Under the pieces are notes generated by a model. That model was given only the letters and a program-made list of their open reading frames with translations. It searched no databases and was not told where the DNA came from. Position numbers and translations under genes: made by a program. A DNA stretch of 37,290 nt from DASYYE01 sp035946955 (GTDB taxonomy: Bacteria; Actinomycetota; Actinomycetes; Streptosporangiales; Streptosporangiaceae), in the NCBI GenBank assembly GCA_035946955.1, contig DASYYE010000460.1, positions 1-37,290 on the forward strand, written 5' to 3'. This document shows, one piece after another, positions 16,867 to 25,194 of this stretch; position 1 is the stretch's first letter, and every line of letters starts with the position of its first letter.

Positions 16867-19467
16867 GTGCTCGGGGAGGAAATGAACCAGGGTCACCGGG
16901 GCAAGCTCCGGATCTACCTCGGCAGTGCCGCGGGCGTCGGTAAGACCTACGCCATGCTCTGCGAGGCGCACCGCCGGGCTGAGCGCGGCACCGACGTGGT
17001 CGTCGCCTTCGCGGAGACGCACGGCCGCCAGCACACGGCAGACCTCATCGAGGGCCTGGAAACTGTCCCGCGCGCGCGGATCGCCTACCGCGGCACCACC
17101 TTCGAGGAGATGGACCTCGACGCGGTGCTGGCGCGCAGGCCGCAGGTCGCGCTGGTCGACGAGCTCGCGCACACCAACGTGCCAGGGTCGCGTAACGCGA
17201 AGCGCTGGGAGGACGTGGAGGAACTGCTGCGTGCGGGCATCAACGTCATTTCCACGGTCAACATCCAGCACCTGGAGTCGCTGAACGACGTCGTCGAGAA
17301 GATCACCGGCGTACCGCAGCGCGAGCGGATCCCGGACGCCGTGGTCCGTGGGGCCGACCAGGTCGAACTGGTGGACATGACGACCGAGGCCCTGCGGCGG
17401 CGCATGGCACACGGCAACATCTACCCGCCGGAGAAGGTCGACGCCGCGCTCAACAACTACTTCCGCACCGGGAACCTGACGGCCCTGCGGGAACTGGCCC
17501 TGCTCTGGGTGGCGGACAAGGTCGACGAGGGCCTGCAGCGCTACCGCGCCGAGCACCACATCTCCGACACCTGGGAGGCGCGGGAGCGGGTTGTGGTGGC
17601 GCTCACCGGCGGGCCCGAGGGGGAGACGCTCATCCGGCGGGCGGCCAGGATCGCCGCACGCTCCTCCGGAGGCGACCTGCTGGCGGTCCACGTCACCCGC
17701 TCTGATGGCCTGACCGGGGCCAGCCCCGCCGCTCTCGCCACCCAGCGGCGCCTGGTGGAATCGCTCGGCGGCACCTACCACCAGGTGGTCGGCGACAACG
17801 TCCCCGCGACGCTGCTGGCCTTCGCCAGGGGGGAGAACGCCACCCAGCTCGTGCTCGGCGCCAGCCGTCGTTCCTGGCTGTCGGCTCTGCTCACGGGGCC
17901 CGGGATCAGCTGGGGCACGATCCGCGACTCCGGTGACATCGACGTGCACATAGTGACCCACTCGGAGATGGGCAGCCGTCATGTCCTGCCCCGGCTGCGG
18001 GGCAGTCTCACGCCGCGGCGCCAGTTCGCCGGGTACCTGCTGGCCGCGGTCCTCGCGCCGCTGCTCACCGTGGTCCTGGCCCAGGTCCGCGGTGGGGTCA
18101 ACCTAACCAGCGACGTGCTCATATTCATGACGGCGGTCATCGCGGTGGCGCTCGTGGGCGGCGTCATCCCAGCGCTGCTGGAAGCCGTGGCGGGTTCGCT
18201 GCTGCTCAACTGGTTCTTCATCCCGCCTATCCACCAATTCACCATCGCGCAGGCGAACAACGTCCTCGCCCTCAGCGTGTTCGTCGTGGTGGCCCTCATG
18301 GTCAGCTATGTGGTGGACCTGGCGGCCCGCCGCACCCGGCAGAGTGCCCGCGCCACCGCGGAGTCTGAACTGCTCGCGACCACGGCCGGCAGCGTGCTGC
18401 GTGGGCAGCACGCGGTGGGGGCGGTGCTGGACCGGGTCAGAGAGGCGTTCTCCATGGACTCGGTGGCACTGCTGGAGACCGAAACCGACCAGGAGAACCC
18501 GGCGGGCCCGGCGGCCGACTGGACCGTGGCGGCTTCTTCCGGGAGCTCCCCTGTCACCAGGCCGGAGGACGCGGACGTGGAGGTTCCCGTGGGCCGCAAC
18601 CGCGTGCTCGCGCTGACGGGGCATGCCCTGCCGGCCGCGGACCGCCGGGTGCTCGGGGCGTTCGCGGTCTATGCCGCAGTAGCGCTCGACCAGCAGCGGC
18701 TGAGCGCGGAGGCCGAGGCTGCCCGGCCGATCGCCGAGGCGGACCGGATGCGCACCGCGCTGCTCACCGCGGTCAGCCATGACCTGCGTACCCCGCTCGC
18801 CTCGGCAAAGGCGGCCGTGACCAGCCTTCGCTCGGAAGACGTCCAGTGGGGCGCGGAGGACCGCGACGAACTGCTCGCCACGGCAGACGAGTCCCTCGAC
18901 CGCCTCGCGCAGCTGGTGGACAACCTGCTGGACATGAGCAGGCTGCAGGCGGGGGCGCTGTCGGTGTTCCCCCGGCCCGTGGGGCTTGACGAGATCGTGG
19001 CCCGGGCCCTGGACGACCTGGGCCCCACCAGCCGGGTGGCGACCGTGGACGTCCCCGACTCGCTGCCTGAGGTCCGGGTGGACCCGGGCATCCTGGAACG
19101 GGTGATCGTCAACCTCACCACCAACGCCCTGCGGTACTCACCCGCCGGTGTGCCGCCGCTGCTGTCCGCGAGCGCCCTGGGGGACCGGGTCGAACTGCGG
19201 GTGGTGGACCGCGGGCCGGGCATCCCGGCCGAAGACCGCGACCGGGTGTTCGTCCCTTTCCAGCGGCTCGGTGACACCGACAACACCACAGGAGTGGGGC
19301 TCGGCCTCGCCCTGTCCCGCGGGCTGACCGAGGCGATGGGCGGCACACTGGACCCTGAGGAGACCCCTGGAGGCGGTCTCACCATGGTGGTGTCCCTGCC
19401 CGCCTCAGTCCCGGAACAGGCTGGCACAGCCGACCCCGGCGTACGGGAACGGCTGAGTACCCAATGA
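16867..19467 (+). CDS. kdpD: KdpD, potassium-sensing histidine kinase
   Basis: A sensor kinase of 866 residues from GTG 16867 or 861 from ATG 16882; both lie close to the same GGGGAGGA so the choice is uncertain. Domain order: KdpD domain with P-loop GSAAGVGKT and Walker-B-like ALVDELAHTN (about 15-230); universal-stress-protein domain (about 250-360); a four-helix DUF4118 membrane segment (about 385-490); GAF-like region; dimerisation domain with the phosphorylated histidine in SHDLRTPLA (His638 from GTG); and the ATPase domain (NLTTNALRYSP, DRGPGIP, GVGLGLALSRGL). It responds to K+ limitation or osmotic stress and phosphorylates KdpE. The stop overlaps the kdpE start (ATGA). Confidence 0.96.
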   Translation: MLGEEMNQGHRGKLRIYLGSAAGVGKTYAMLCEAHRRAERGTDVVVAFAETHGRQHTADLIEGLETVPRARIAYRGTTFEEMDLDAVLARRPQVALVDELAHTNVPGSRNAKRWEDVEELLRAGINVISTVNIQHLESLNDVVEKITGVPQRERIPDAVVRGADQVELVDMTTEALRRRMAHGNIYPPEKVDAALNNYFRTGNLTALRELALLWVADKVDEGLQRYRAEHHISDTWEARERVVVALTGGPEGETLIRRAARIAARSSGGDLLAVHVTRSDGLTGASPAALATQRRLVESLGGTYHQVVGDNVPATLLAFARGENATQLVLGASRRSWLSALLTGPGISWGTIRDSGDIDVHIVTHSEMGSRHVLPRLRGSLTPRRQFAGYLLAAVLAPLLTVVLAQVRGGVNLTSDVLIFMTAVIAVALVGGVIPALLEAVAGSLLLNWFFIPPIHQFTIAQANNVLALSVFVVVALMVSYVVDLAARRTRQSARATAESELLATTAGSVLRGQHAVGAVLDRVREAFSMDSVALLETETDQENPAGPAADWTVAASSGSSPVTRPEDADVEVPVGRNRVLALTGHALPAADRRVLGAFAVYAAVALDQQRLSAEAEAARPIAEADRMRTALLTAVSHDLRTPLASAKAAVTSLRSEDVQWGAEDRDELLATADESLDRLAQLVDNLLDMSRLQAGALSVFPRPVGLDEIVARALDDLGPTSRVATVDVPDSLPEVRVDPGILERVIVNLTTNALRYSPAGVPPLLSASALGDRVELRVVDRGPGIPAEDRDRVFVPFQRLGDTDNTTGVGLGLALSRGLTEAMGGTLDPEETPGGGLTMVVSLPASVPEQAGTADPGVRERLSTQ

Positions 19468-20162
19468 CCAGGGTGCTGGTGGTCGACGACGAGCCGCAGA
19501 TCCTGCGGGCACTGCGGATCAACCTCCGGGTACGCAACTACGACGTGGACACCGCGGCCACGGGCAAGCAGGCGCTGGAGGCGGCCGCCCGCCACCCGCC
19601 CGACCTGGTGATCCTCGACCTGGGACTGCCCGACCTGGATGGCTCGGAGGTGATCGAAGGCCTGCGGGGCTGGAGCAACGTGCCGATCATCGTCCTGTCC
19701 GGGCGGGCGGAGAGCAGGGACAAGGTCAAGGCCCTGGACGCGGGCGCGGACGACTACGTCACCAAACCCTTTGGCATCGAGGAACTCCTCGCCCGGATGC
19801 GGGCCGCCGCGCGGCGGGCCAGCCCGGCCGAGGACGTCCCCCGGGTGCGTCTCGGTGACCTGGTCGTCGACCTCGCCGCCAAACGCGTCACCCGGCCCGA
19901 TGGCAGCGACATCCGCCTGACGCCCACCGAGTGGCACCTTCTCGAGGTCCTGCTGCGCCACCCCGGCAAGCTGCTGAGTCAACGGCACCTGCTGGCCGAG
20001 GTCTGGGGGCCCGGATATGCCGACGCCACCGGGAACCTGCGGCTGTACATGACGCAGTTGCGCCGCAAACTGGAACCAGACCCAGCGAGACCCCGCTGGC
20101 TGCGCACCGAGCCCGGCATGGGCTACCGCTACCAGCCGGACGCCCTGCCTGGTGAGGACTAG
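19464..20162 (+). CDS. kdpE: KdpE, response regulator of the kdp operon
   Basis: A 232-residue OmpR/PhoB-type regulator. The receiver domain has the acidic pair D8-D9, phosphoacceptor D52 (VILDLGLPD), and TKPF. The C-terminal winged helix contains LTPTEWHLLEVLLRHPGKLL and ends with RTEPGMGYRYQ. Phosphorylated KdpE activates transcription of kdpFABC. It is coupled to kdpD through an ATGA overlap. Its stop overlaps the stop of the small membrane gene on the opposite strand within the palindrome CTAG, leaving no room for a terminator between them. Confidence 0.97.
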   Translation: MTRVLVVDDEPQILRALRINLRVRNYDVDTAATGKQALEAAARHPPDLVILDLGLPDLDGSEVIEGLRGWSNVPIIVLSGRAESRDKVKALDAGADDYVTKPFGIEELLARMRAAARRASPAEDVPRVRLGDLVVDLAAKRVTRPDGSDIRLTPTEWHLLEVLLRHPGKLLSQRHLLAEVWGPGYADATGNLRLYMTQLRRKLEPDPARPRWLRTEPGMGYRYQPDALPGED

Positions 20163-20374
20163 CCGACCGCCAAGAGCACCACGAGCAGGATGACGACAAC
20201 GACGCCTGCACCGACGGCGGCCATCATCACCTTGGTCCGCTGGCCCGCAGCAGCCGCGCTCCAGGTCGCCGTCGCCTCCGGATCCTCACCGTACTGGTGC
20301 GCGAACGCGCGGAACTCGGCTGTGTTGCGGGAGCTGTCAGCCTGGCCCTGTTCGCGCTCTTCTTGTTCGCGCAT
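20159..20374 (-). CDS. Small C-tail-anchored membrane protein
   Basis: A 71-residue protein with a charged, polar N-terminal half (REQEEREQGQADSS and AFAHQYGEDPEATATW) and one C-terminal helix (MMAAVGAGVVVVILLVVLLAV). It is probably a cytoplasm-facing tail-anchored peptide. ATG 20374 is preferred over an upstream TTG; neither has a strong ribosome binding site. Function is unknown. The stop codon overlaps that of kdpE by 4 bp, so read-through transcripts from either side would be antisense to the other. Confidence 0.6.
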   Translation of the reverse strand: MREQEEREQGQADSSRNTAEFRAFAHQYGEDPEATATWSAAAAGQRTKVMMAAVGAGVVVVILLVVLLAVG

Positions 20375-20446
20375 AGCCGCGACTGTAACCGAGGTTGCCA
20401 ACGTACGGCTGGGACTTCGGGCAAACTGCGGAGCCTCCGGCGCTGG

Positions 20447-20950
20447 TCAGCGCTGATCCGGCATTTCCCAGTCAGCCACCGGCAGGACGGAGCGAGCGCC
20501 AGCGGGCAGTACTTCGGAGCGGCCGACCAGCCGGGAGAGCACTACCACACTGCGGGTGCGGACCACGAACGGCTCCGCGCCGATCCGCTCGACCACCTGC
20601 TCGAAGTGGCGCATGTCGGCGGCCCGGATGTGCAGCAGGGCGTCTGACTCGCCAGTGATCGTGGCCGCCGCCACCACCTCGGGGTGCTTGCCCACCGCCG
20701 CTGTGATGTCGGACGGCGAGGTCCGCCCGCGGCAGAAGAGCTCCACGTACGCCTCAGTCGTCCAGCCGAGCAGGCTCTGGTCGACGGTCACCGTGAAGCC
20801 GGTGATCGCGCCGGTGGACCTCAGCCGGTCCACCCGGCGCTTGGCCGCGGGAGCGGACAGCCCGACCCGCGCGCCGATCTCCGCATAGGTCGCGCGGCCG
20901 TCCTCGGACAGGGCCGCCACGATGCGCCGGTCCAGTTCGTCAAAGGCCAC
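20447..20950 (-). CDS. Lrp/AsnC-family transcriptional regulator
   Basis: A 167-residue regulator. The N-terminal winged HTH reads ELDRRIVAALSEDGRATYAE followed by IGARVGLSAPAAKRRVDRL. A C-terminal RAM ligand-binding domain (about 70-145) includes VVAAATITGESDALLHIRA. Members form dimers or octamers and sense amino acids. Start is GTG 20950 with no clear ribosome binding site. A Pro/Ala-containing tail of about 20 residues follows the RAM domain. The amino-acid ligand cannot be read from sequence. The nearest upstream gene on the same strand is a lipoprotein, so no target operon is evident. Confidence 0.92.
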   Translation of the reverse strand: MAFDELDRRIVAALSEDGRATYAEIGARVGLSAPAAKRRVDRLRSTGAITGFTVTVDQSLLGWTTEAYVELFCRGRTSPSDITAAVGKHPEVVAAATITGESDALLHIRAADMRHFEQVVERIGAEPFVVRTRSVVVLSRLVGRSEVLPAGARSVLPVADWEMPDQR

Positions 20951-20998
20951 GCGGTGATCATCGCATGCCAGCAGGCCAGAAGGTTAGCGCGCAACTGG

Positions 20999-21535
20999 CT
21001 ACTGGAGTACGACCACGGTCGCACTGAACCCGATCAGCGCGTCACAGTGCACGACGGCAGGGGCCGAGTTGCCAGCCGCTGTCGGCGACGGCGGGCTGCC
21101 AGGGACCGACCCGGGGCAGGCCGGCCTGGTCGAGGTCACGGTCGCCGTCCCGGGGCGGGCCGCCGTGAAGGACGCCCCTGTCGCGCCCAGCACCAGCATG
21201 AGCTCACCACTGGGCCGGGGAACGAGGACCGTTGAGCTGGCATGGATCGGCGACCACTTACGGTCCGGCGTGCCCCGCAGGATCACCAGGAGCGCTGACC
21301 CGCGCGTGAGGCAGAAGGTCTTGCCTGTGTCAGCAGTAGTAATGGTGAGCGGCTGGTGGGCGGGCTGGACGTGGGAGCCCTTGCAGGCCACATCCGAGAC
21401 CGGCGCTGGTGTCGCCGAGGGTGAGTGCGTGTCCGGCGCTCCCGCTGTCCCCCCTGACGGCTGCTGCCCGCACGCGGACAACACAGCGCACGCGCCAGTG
21501 ACCATTGCGAGACCGAGGACCGACACCCTGCGCAT
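20999..21535 (-). CDS. Secreted lipoprotein of unknown function
   Basis: A 178-residue protein. The signal peptide MRRVSVLGLAMVTGACAVLS ends in the lipobox LSAC, with Cys22 the likely lipidation site, then a Gly/Thr/Ser/Pro linker (GTAGAPDTHSPSATPAP) and a compact beta-rich domain with two cysteine pairs possible. AAAGGAG lies 7 bp upstream of ATG 21535; this beats a further upstream ATG at 21565. I do not recognise the domain. It looks like the many small actinomycete lipoproteins with an Ig-like or cupredoxin-like fold. About 50 bp separate it from the Lrp gene downstream. Confidence 0.75.
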   Translation of the reverse strand: MRRVSVLGLAMVTGACAVLSACGQQPSGGTAGAPDTHSPSATPAPVSDVACKGSHVQPAHQPLTITTADTGKTFCLTRGSALLVILRGTPDRKWSPIHASSTVLVPRPSGELMLVLGATGASFTAARPGTATVTSTRPACPGSVPGSPPSPTAAGNSAPAVVHCDALIGFSATVVVLQ

Positions 21536-21736
21536 CGCATGACTCCTTTGGCTCTGAGGGTTCACAGCGGCGCCCTGAACCCGTAGCGTTCCAGACGACT
21601 CTTGGACGCAAAGCCCGAACAGGCGGTTCCCGGACCCCGCACTTCATGCGCTTCCGGTGTCCCCGCCAACGGCGGATTTACCAGAGCTATGTAGTCCTCC
21701 GCTCCTATTTTTACGTGTTTTTCGCAAATCTGGGCA

Positions 21737-21764
21737 TTGACGCCGTATTACCAGGCAGTTAAGG
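21737..21764 (+). promoter_or_regulatory. Candidate promoter of the first HEYAET protein gene
   Basis: TTGACG (21737-21742) and TTAAGG (21759-21764) are 16 bp apart in an AT-richer patch. The same arrangement, gcaTTGAC...CAGTTA, recurs upstream of the paralogous gene at 23092, which supports it as functional. The -10 hexamer is weak. Confidence 0.5.
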
Positions 21765-21773
21765 TTCCCGCAA

Positions 21774-21798
21774 AAGCACCGATCGTCCTGCGGTGCTT
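21774..21798 (+). promoter_or_regulatory. 5' leader hairpin, first copy
   Basis: AAGCACC and GGTGCTT form a perfect 7-bp stem around an 11-nt loop, starting 10 nt beyond the -10 box. An equivalent hairpin is in the leader of the paralog at 23129-23151, at the same distance from the promoter. It may control mRNA stability or translation; there is no T-tract after it. Confidence 0.5.
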
Positions 21799-21858
21799 GG
21801 CACTCCCTGCGCGCCAACCCCGGTAGCGCGAGCCCCCGAGCAGTGGAGGAATCCAAGT

Positions 21859-22977
21859 ATGAGACCCAGTACCTCTGTCCGACGTTGGGTCACTCGCGGC
21901 AGCGTCGCCGCGTTCGCGTCCGTAGGCCTCGCTGTCGGCGTGATGGCTGGCGCCGGCTCAGCGCAGGCCTCGGCCGGCCACCACTCGGCGGTGGTCAACC
22001 CGTACTCGCCTGCCTACCACCACTCCTACCGGCACGGCGCCGTGCCGACCATCGCGCAGCAGGGCAAGATGAACGCCTGGTCAGCCGCCCACCACTCGAA
22101 GGCCAGTCTCCTGGCCTTCGGAGGCGGCATCGACGGCATCGGCGTCACCGACGGTACCGAGAAGGTGTACCTGGTCTTCTACTCCGGGAAGTGGGGCACC
22201 GAGACCCCCTCCGGCTGCAACGGCCTCACCAGCACCTGTACGTTCTCCGGCGACGCGAAAGGTATGGCGCCCCGCCTGCAGGAATTCTTCAAGGGCCTGG
22301 GCACCAACAGCGAGGCGTGGTCCACTGTCATGACCCAGTACTGCCAGGGTGTCTCCGTCGGTGCGACGTCGTGCCCAAGCACCAACACCCAGCACGTGGC
22401 CTACCCGACGGGCGGGGCAACACTGGCTGGCGTGTGGTACGACAGCAGGAAGGAACCGTTCACGGCCAGTGGGCACAACTTGGGTGTCCAGGCTGTTTCC
22501 GCTGCGGCGCACTTCGGCAACACCACGGCGGCGTCCAACCGTGACGCGCAGTACGTCATCGTGTCCGGGACCGGCAAGAACCCCGACGGGTGGCTGACCA
22601 ACGGGTTCTGCGCCTGGCACGACTACAACGGCGACACCACCCTGAGCGGTGGCGCGGTCACCTCGCCGTACGGCGACATCTCGTTCACCAACCTGCCCTA
22701 CATCCCCGACGCGGGCTCAAGCTGTGGCCAGAACTTCGTCAACTCCAACGGCCCCCTCGACGGCGTCACAATCGTAGAGGGCCACGAATACGCCGAGACC
22801 ATCACCGACCAGAACCCGGCAGGTGGCTGGACCGACTCCTCCGGCGCCGAGAACGGCGACAAGTGCGCCTGGATCACCCCAGGCACCCCCGGCGGTTCCC
22901 ACGACCTGACCCTGAGCACCGGCAGCTTCGCAGTCCAGACCACCTGGAGCAACAACGGAAGCCACTGCGCGGGCTAG
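21859..22977 (+). CDS. Secreted protein with conserved HEYAET motif (paralog 1)
   Basis: A 372-residue exported protein. ATG 21859 is used because GTGGAGGAATC lies 9 bp upstream; an upstream in-frame start is ignored. Signal peptide ends near AQASA (residue 39). A Tyr/His-rich stretch follows (NPYSPAYHHSYRHG), then a core with EKVYLVFYSGKWG, EFFKGLGTNSEAW, AAAHFGNTTAASNRDAQY and GFCAWHDYNGD. The most conserved block is VEGHEYAETITDQNPAGG with His309, Glu310 and Glu313, followed by Glu331 and Asp334 in GAENGDKC. The spacing suggests a metal site, and secreted bacterial proteins related to plant EXORDIUM-like proteins come to mind, but I do not know a proven function. It shares well over half of its core with the protein at 23207. 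Confidence 0.82.
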   Translation: MRPSTSVRRWVTRGSVAAFASVGLAVGVMAGAGSAQASAGHHSAVVNPYSPAYHHSYRHGAVPTIAQQGKMNAWSAAHHSKASLLAFGGGIDGIGVTDGTEKVYLVFYSGKWGTETPSGCNGLTSTCTFSGDAKGMAPRLQEFFKGLGTNSEAWSTVMTQYCQGVSVGATSCPSTNTQHVAYPTGGATLAGVWYDSRKEPFTASGHNLGVQAVSAAAHFGNTTAASNRDAQYVIVSGTGKNPDGWLTNGFCAWHDYNGDTTLSGGAVTSPYGDISFTNLPYIPDAGSSCGQNFVNSNGPLDGVTIVEGHEYAETITDQNPAGGWTDSSGAENGDKCAWITPGTPGGSHDLTLSTGSFAVQTTWSNNGSHCAG

Positions 22978-23035
22978 CCAACCCATCCTTTCCAGGGGTC
23001 AGTAACAGCGGCCTGATCGCTGCCTGACACCGAAC

Positions 23036-23075
23036 AGCGGGTGGCCACCGGATCCGGTGGCCACCCGCTTTTTTT
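23036..23075 (+). terminator. Strong intrinsic terminator after paralog 1
   Basis: Bases 23037-23068 form a perfect 32-bp palindrome centred on GGATCC, followed by seven to eight T residues. This is a textbook rho-independent terminator and separates the two paralogous genes into independent transcripts. Confidence 0.95.
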
Positions 23076-23091
23076 ACCCAGCTTTCGGGCA

Positions 23092-23120
23092 TTGACCGGC
23101 TAATTGCCACACAGTTATCG
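23092..23120 (+). promoter_or_regulatory. Candidate promoter of the second HEYAET protein gene
   Basis: TTGACC (23092-23097) and TTATCG (23115-23120) are 17 bp apart, directly after the terminator of the first gene. The block gggcaTTGAC...CAGTTA matches that upstream of paralog 1. Confidence 0.5.
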
Positions 23121-23128
23121 TTCGGCCC

Positions 23129-23151
23129 AAGCACCTACATCGTGGTGCGTT
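23129..23151 (+). promoter_or_regulatory. 5' leader hairpin, second copy
   Basis: AAGCACC pairs with GGTGCGTT through a GCACC/GGTGC stem in the leader of paralog 2, at 8 nt beyond the -10 box. The loop sequence differs from the first copy while the stem arms are kept, which argues for selection on structure. Confidence 0.45.
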
Positions 23152-23206
23152 TGCCCTCGCGCCTTCCCCGGAGTGCGCTTCCTTTTGTGCAGTGGAGGAA
23201 TCCACG

Positions 23207-25105
23207 ATGAGACCCATCAATCGTTGGGCCACTCGCGGCAGCGTCGCCGCATTCGCAGCCGTAGCCCTGGCGGGCGGCATGTCGTCCGCCGCCGGGGCAC
23301 AAAATGTGCCAAGTCAAGGGTCACCGGCAAGTCAGCACTCAACAGTGACCAACCCATATTCGCCTGCCTATCACCACACGTACCGGCATGGGGTGGTGCC
23401 GACACTGTCGCGGCAGCGGCAAATGAACGCCTGGGCGCGGACCCACCCGCAGGGTCACGGCAAGGCGGCCAATGACCTGAACTATGGGGGCGGGATCGAC
23501 GGGATCGGCGTGACTACCGGTCACGAGAAGGTGTACCTGGTGTTCTACGGGTCGCAGTGGGGGACTGCGGGCACCAACTCCAGCGGCGACACTACTCTGT
23601 CCAACGACCCCTCGGGTGAGGCGCCGTACCTGCAGGAGTTCTTCAAGGGCCTGGGCACCGGCGGTGAGCTGTGGTCCGGCGTGATGACTCAGTACTGCGA
23701 CGGGGTCGCGGTCGGCGCCCAGTCGTGCCCGAGCAGCAACACCGAGCACGTGGCCTATCCGACAGGTGGCGCGCTGGCGGGTGTGTGGGTGGACACTGGC
23801 AGCGCCTCCCCGCAGCAGGCCTCCGGGCATCAACTGGGAGTGCAGGCCGTCAACGCGGCGGCGCACTTCGGTAACACCACGCCCGCGTCCAACCGTGACG
23901 CGCAGTACGACATCTTGTCCCCGACCGGCACCAACCCGGACGGGTTCAACACCCCGTCGGGGCAGTTCTGCGCCTGGCACGACTACAACGGCGACACCAC
24001 GCTCACCGGCGGCGCCGTGAGCTCGCCCTACGGTGACATCGCGTTCACCAACGAGCCCTACGTCACCGACGCCGGCACCTCATGCGGCCAGAACTTCGTC
24101 AACAGCGGCAGCAACGGCAACAACGACGGCATGTCCATCGTCAACGGCCACGAGTACGCCGAGACCGTCACCGACCAGAACCCGGCCGGCGGCTACACCG
24201 ACTCCTCCGGCGCCGAGAACGGCGACAAGTGCGCCTGGATCACGCCGGGCACCGCGGGAGGCTCGTTCGACCTCTCCCTCACCACCGGCACCTTCGCGGT
24301 GCAGACCACCTGGGCCAATGACGGCTCCGGCGGCAACGGCTCCTGCGAAGGCAGCCACCCCATCGTCACCAACCCCGGTAACACCGTCACCGTCACCAGC
24401 CCCGGGAACCAGACCGGCACCGTCGGAACGGCGGTCAGCCTGCAGATCCAGGCCAGCGACTCCGCGTCCGGCCAGACGCTGACCTTCAGCGCCACCGGCC
24501 TGCCAGCAGGGCTGTCCATCTCCTCCTCCGGCCTGATCTCCGGCACCCCGACCACGGCCCAGACCACCAGCGTCACCGTGACCGCCACCGACACCACCGG
24601 CGCCTCCGGCTCCGCCAGCTTCACCTGGACCATCAACCCCTCCGGCGGCGGCAACAACGTCATCGTCAACGGCGGGTTCGAGACCGGGAGCCTGTCCGGC
24701 TGGAGCTGTGGCGGCACAGCCCATGTCTGCAGCGTGACCACGAACAACCCGCACAGTGGCAGCTTCGCGGCGCTGCTGGGAGACCCGAACAACCCAACGA
24801 ACACCACCTCCCAGATCAAGCAGACATTCACCGCGCCTGCTGGCAGCAGCCACGTGACCTTCTGGTACAACGTGAACTGTCCGGACACGGTCACCTTCGA
24901 CTGGGCGACCGCGAGCCTGCGGGACAACACCGCCCTGTCAACCAGAACCATCCTGCCGAGGACCTGCAACACCAACAATGTGTGGGTCAAGGTGACCGCC
25001 TCGATCACGCCCGGCCACTCCTACACCCTCACGCTCACCAACCGCGACGACAACTACTTTGCTGACCCCACGGCCACCGAGTTCGACGACGTAAGCACGT
25101 CGTGA
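23207..25105 (+). CDS. Secreted HEYAET protein with Ig and C-terminal lectin-like domains (paralog 2)
   Basis: A 632-residue exported protein; ATG 23207 has the same GTGGAGGAATC leader as paralog 1. After the signal peptide (to about residue 31) the first 380 residues align with paralog 1, including EKVYLVFYGSQWG, FCAWHDYNGD and NGHEYAETVTDQNPAGG (His315, Glu316, Glu319) and GAENGDKC. It then carries two extra modules: a putative Ig domain of the He_PIG type (about 393-477, with GLPAGLSISSSGLISGTP) and a carbohydrate-binding-like beta-sandwich (about 483-632, beginning VIVNGGFETGSLSGWSC). These suggest attachment to a cell-wall or environmental polymer. The catalytic role of the N-terminal part is unproven. 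Confidence 0.85.
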   Translation: MRPINRWATRGSVAAFAAVALAGGMSSAAGAQNVPSQGSPASQHSTVTNPYSPAYHHTYRHGVVPTLSRQRQMNAWARTHPQGHGKAANDLNYGGGIDGIGVTTGHEKVYLVFYGSQWGTAGTNSSGDTTLSNDPSGEAPYLQEFFKGLGTGGELWSGVMTQYCDGVAVGAQSCPSSNTEHVAYPTGGALAGVWVDTGSASPQQASGHQLGVQAVNAAAHFGNTTPASNRDAQYDILSPTGTNPDGFNTPSGQFCAWHDYNGDTTLTGGAVSSPYGDIAFTNEPYVTDAGTSCGQNFVNSGSNGNNDGMSIVNGHEYAETVTDQNPAGGYTDSSGAENGDKCAWITPGTAGGSFDLSLTTGTFAVQTTWANDGSGGNGSCEGSHPIVTNPGNTVTVTSPGNQTGTVGTAVSLQIQASDSASGQTLTFSATGLPAGLSISSSGLISGTPTTAQTTSVTVTATDTTGASGSASFTWTINPSGGGNNVIVNGGFETGSLSGWSCGGTAHVCSVTTNNPHSGSFAALLGDPNNPTNTTSQIKQTFTAPAGSSHVTFWYNVNCPDTVTFDWATASLRDNTALSTRTILPRTCNTNNVWVKVTASITPGHSYTLTLTNRDDNYFADPTATEFDDVSTS

Positions 25106-25114
25106 CCCACTGAG

Positions 25115-25153
25115 TAAACCGGGCGGCCGTCATAATGACGGCCGCCCGGTTTA
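25115..25153. terminator. Bidirectional-type terminator after paralog 2
   Basis: Nineteen-base arms (TAAACCGGGCGGCCGTCAT and its complement) flank a single central A, with A-rich and T-rich ends on the two sides. It ends transcription of the HEYAET protein gene and lies directly in front of the LysR promoter, with the right arm touching TTGACA. Confidence 0.9.
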
Positions 25154-25188
25154 TTGACAAAAGCTCACAAATTGATCTGATCTATGAT
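25154..25188 (+). promoter_or_regulatory. Candidate promoter of the LysR gene
   Basis: A consensus TTGACA (25154-25159) adjoins the terminator. TATGAT (25183-25188) stands 7 bp before the ATG at 25195, which would give a leaderless message, in line with the absence of any ribosome binding site. The 23-bp spacing between the two boxes is too long for one standard promoter, so only one of them may be used. Confidence 0.4.
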
Positions 25189-25194
25189 TGCTCC

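Noticed and set aside
18669..19988. 439-codon minus-strand frame across kdpD/kdpE
   Set aside because: Antisense to well-conserved kinase and regulator motifs.
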